7,366 bases of DNA from an uncultured Collinsella sp. (GTDB lineage: Bacteria > Actinomycetota > Coriobacteriia > Coriobacteriales > Coriobacteriaceae), in assembly GCA_900541035.1 (NCBI GenBank), contig UQIN01000040.1, forward strand, positions 1 to 7,366, given 5' to 3'. Made by a program: the position numbers and the translations under genes. Below the pieces are notes generated by a model that saw only the letters and a list, made by a program, of their open reading frames with translations, did no database searches and had not been told where the DNA came from. Shown piece after piece: positions 5,980 to 7,366 of this stretch (positions are counted from its first letter, which is position 1; each line of letters opens with the position of its first letter).

Positions 5980-6093
5980 GTTTGTCCTCCGTCCATGTTG
6001 GTCGGGGCGGCTGCGATTGCGCCGTCGCCCACGGAGCCCACCCCGCCCCTGTTGCGCTAATCTTAAGCCTGCCAACCCCGTCGAAAGGACACC

Positions 6094-6912
6094 ATGCCTC
6101 AGACTTACACTTTCGCCTCGTGGAACGTCAACGGACTGCGCGCCGTGCTCAAAAAGGACCCGAGCTTTATCCAGATCGCGCAAGAACTCGACGTCGATAT
6201 CCTGGCGCTGCAAGAGACCAAGCTGCAAGAAGGCCAGGTCGATATTGACCTGCCCGGCTATCACCAAACCTGGAGCTACGCCGAGCGTAAAGGCTATTCG
6301 GGCACTGCAGTCTTTAGCCGCCAGGAACCGCTGCGCGTGCTGCGCGCCGACGCGCTGCTACCCTACGCCGGCGAGGGTGAGGCGGCCGCACTCGTCGCCC
6401 AAGCCGTAACCGAGGGCCGCGTCTGCGCGCTCGAGTTCGACAAGTTTTGGTTTGTCGACGTCTATACGCCCAACGCCCAAAATGAACTCGCCCGCATCGA
6501 CGTGCGCATGGCCTGGGACGATGCTTACCGCGGCTTTTTGAACGCGCTCGAGCGCGAGACCGGCAAACCCGTCGTGACCTGCGGCGACTTTAACGTGGCG
6601 CACGAGGAGATCGACCTTAAGAACCCCAAGTCCAACCGCGGCAACGCGGGCTTTTCGGACGAGGAGCGCGGCAAGTTCACCGAGCTACTCAACGCCGGCT
6701 TTACCGATACCTGGCGCACGGCAAACCCCGACGTCGAGGGCGTCTACAGCTGGTGGAGCTATCGCTTTAATGCCCGCAAGAACAACGCAGGCTGGCGCAT
6801 CGACTACTTCCTGGTGAGCGACGCAATCGCCGGCAACGTGCGCGACGCCGGCATCCGCGGCGACATCTTCGGCAGCGACCACTGCCCCGTCACCCTAACG
6901 CTGGAGCTCTAG
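6094..6912 (+). CDS. xth: Exodeoxyribonuclease III family AP endonuclease
   Basis: The Mg-dependent enzyme cuts DNA 5' of abasic sites and trims 3' ends during base excision repair. All catalytic motifs of the exonuclease-endonuclease-phosphatase fold are present in 272 residues: SWNVNGLRA at 9-17, LQETK at 39-43 (metal Glu41), VDVYTPNAQ at 121-129, GDFNVAH at 164-170 (Asp165, Asn167), WWSYRFNARKNNAGWRIDYF at 220-239 (Asp237) and GSDHCPV at 260-266 (Asp262, His263). The length suits the ExoA/Xth family. A slightly long Ala-rich loop at about 91-107 precedes EGRV, where family members are usually shorter. GAAAGGA (6083-6089) lies 4 nt before the ATG. It is divergent from the sirtuin gene; I see no clear promoter in the 114-bp gap, only a weak TAATCT at 6058. 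Its terminator is probably the hairpin at 7056-7085. Confidence 0.95.
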   Translation: MPQTYTFASWNVNGLRAVLKKDPSFIQIAQELDVDILALQETKLQEGQVDIDLPGYHQTWSYAERKGYSGTAVFSRQEPLRVLRADALLPYAGEGEAAALVAQAVTEGRVCALEFDKFWFVDVYTPNAQNELARIDVRMAWDDAYRGFLNALERETGKPVVTCGDFNVAHEEIDLKNPKSNRGNAGFSDEERGKFTELLNAGFTDTWRTANPDVEGVYSWWSYRFNARKNNAGWRIDYFLVSDAIAGNVRDAGIRGDIFGSDHCPVTLTLEL

Positions 6913-6920
6913 CCCCCAAA

Positions 6921-6951
6921 TGATCCCCCGGGGACGAAGGAATACGGATCA
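6921..6951. repeat. TGATCC...GGATCA intergenic repeat, copy 1
   Basis: A 31-bp element bounded by the inverted hexamers TGATCC and GGATCA, with GGGGAC in the interior. It begins 8 nt after the xth stop codon. A diverged copy in the same orientation lies at 7162-7202. This suggests a dispersed intergenic repeat family of the genome, which only a genome search could confirm. Confidence 0.55.
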
Positions 6952-6988
6952 CTTTTGCCCGCGCAAGGGCGCCCGCGTGACCCCGTCC

Positions 6989-7148
6989 GCCACGAAACCA
7001 GCCCATCTACTACGTTTAAGCCACTACCCTCAACCACAGCGAACAACGCAAAAAGAAAACCGCAGGTAGAAAGCCTGCGGTTTTTCATAAAACGCGGTCA
7101 TGGTCGGGGGTATCAAGCTAAACGTAGTAGATGGGCCAGTTTCGTGGC
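6989..7148. repeat. 160-bp element with 30-bp imperfect terminal inverted repeats
   Basis: Arms 6989-7018 and 7119-7148 are reverse complements at 28 of 30 positions; the only differences are the adjacent pairs 6999/7138 and 7000/7137. The inner 100 bp contain a strong bidirectional terminator hairpin. No transposase or clear target duplication is seen. The arms could be the ends of a short non-autonomous element or a conserved structured intergenic block. Confidence 0.7.
7056..7085 (+). terminator. Strong bidirectional intrinsic terminator
   Basis: An 11-bp stem (7056-7066 with 7074-7084) around a 7-nt loop is followed by TTTTT (7081-7085) on the plus strand. On the minus strand it is followed by a T-rich run (TTTTCTTTTT, complement of 7050-7059). 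It can end the xth transcript, about 145 nt after the stop, and also any leftward transcript from the promoter-like sequence at 7313-7341. Confidence 0.88.
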
Positions 7149-7161
7149 AAGCGCCGTCAAC

Positions 7162-7202
7162 TGATTTCCTGGGGACATCTGGAGACGGAAGAAAATGGAT
7201 CA
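7162..7202. repeat. TGAT...GGATCA intergenic repeat, copy 2
   Basis: A 41-bp relative of the element at 6921-6951. It shares TGAT, GGGGAC, a purine-rich GGAA stretch and terminal GGATCA in the same order and orientation. It is 10 nt longer, apparently through an approximate duplication (GGGGAC, ATCT, GGAGAC). Confidence 0.5.
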
Positions 7203-7366
7203 ATTTGGCTCTCTGGGGGCCACGATGCCCGTCGTATCAGCCGGCCATTCCAAAACTATGCCGGTTTACGGGGCTGAATCGCGAACCCCCAACCATATGC
7301 AATTCCGAGATAATAAAACCGACGCTCCTATAAGTTGTCAAGAGGCAGTTTGCGGGAGCGCTCCCT
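7203..7366. other. Non-coding right end
   Basis: I see no convincing gene here. Visible structures are a ggtt/gggg...cccc/aacc hairpin (7263-7294), an interrupted CCGGC/GCCGG inverted pair around 7240-7265, a minus-strand promoter-like sequence, and a perfect 12-bp palindrome GGGAGCGCTCCC at 7354-7365. A 77-codon plus-strand frame (7100-7333) runs through several of these repeats and looks fortuitous. A gene to the right may begin outside the window. Confidence 0.5.
7313..7341 (-). promoter_or_regulatory. Minus-strand promoter-like sequence
   Basis: A perfect TTGACA -35 (7336-7341) is followed after 17 bp by TTTTAT (7313-7318); TATTAT, 20 bp from the -35, is an alternative -10. Transcription would start near 7306 and run left into the bidirectional terminator, with no convincing gene on the way. 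The palindrome at 7354-7365 just upstream could be an operator. Confidence 0.5.

Noticed and set aside
5980..6267. Upstream extension of the sirtuin frame
   Set aside because: It would overlap the divergent xth gene; GGAGG and family similarity support the ATG at 5979.
7100..7333. 77-codon plus-strand frame at the right end
   Set aside because: It crosses one inverted-repeat arm, a repeat element and hairpins, lacks a ribosome site and resembles no family; most likely translated repeat sequence.

Overview
The window looks like chromosomal DNA from a high-GC member of the Coriobacteriia, most likely Collinsella or a close relative. This is inferred from the GC-rich codon use, the gene content and the style of the intergenic repeats, not from a database search. 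Apart from the ATPase and the intergenic repeats, the genes are ordinary core-metabolism and DNA-repair genes.

Left end (1-367): a minus-strand initiator tRNA-fMet with its own promoter and intrinsic terminator. It is followed by the plus-strand gene for type III pantothenate kinase (coaX, 368-1141). Middle-left (1191-2593): a minus-strand gene for a DUF4143-type AAA ATPase of unknown role. It is bracketed by three copies of a near-identical, same-orientation ~41-45 nt palindrome, one just past the stop codon and two in tandem upstream of the start. It is less GC-rich than its neighbours and has the look of an acquired cassette lying between the ends of two convergent transcription units.

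Middle (2621-5979): a minus-strand run of sirtuin deacylase, a FolP-FolK fusion (dihydropteroate synthase plus HPPK) and a biotin-protein-ligase-like protein, closed by an intrinsic terminator. The folate fusion has a long Ala/Pro/Glu-rich insertion inside the DHPS barrel. The ligase-like protein starts immediately after the folP-folK stop codon and lacks recognisable versions of key catalytic motifs. The folate fusion probably has its own promoter between it and the sirtuin gene.

Right end (6094-7366): plus-strand exodeoxyribonuclease III (xth), divergent from the sirtuin gene. After it come about 450 bases with no convincing gene. This stretch holds two diverged TGAT...GGATCA repeats, a 30-bp imperfect inverted repeat enclosing a strong bidirectional terminator, and a minus-strand promoter-like sequence that would send a short non-coding transcript into that terminator.

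The best candidates for something undescribed are the palindrome-bracketed ATPase cassette and the layered repeat and terminator region at the right end. The folate fusion with its insertion and the motif-poor ligase are the most unusual proteins.
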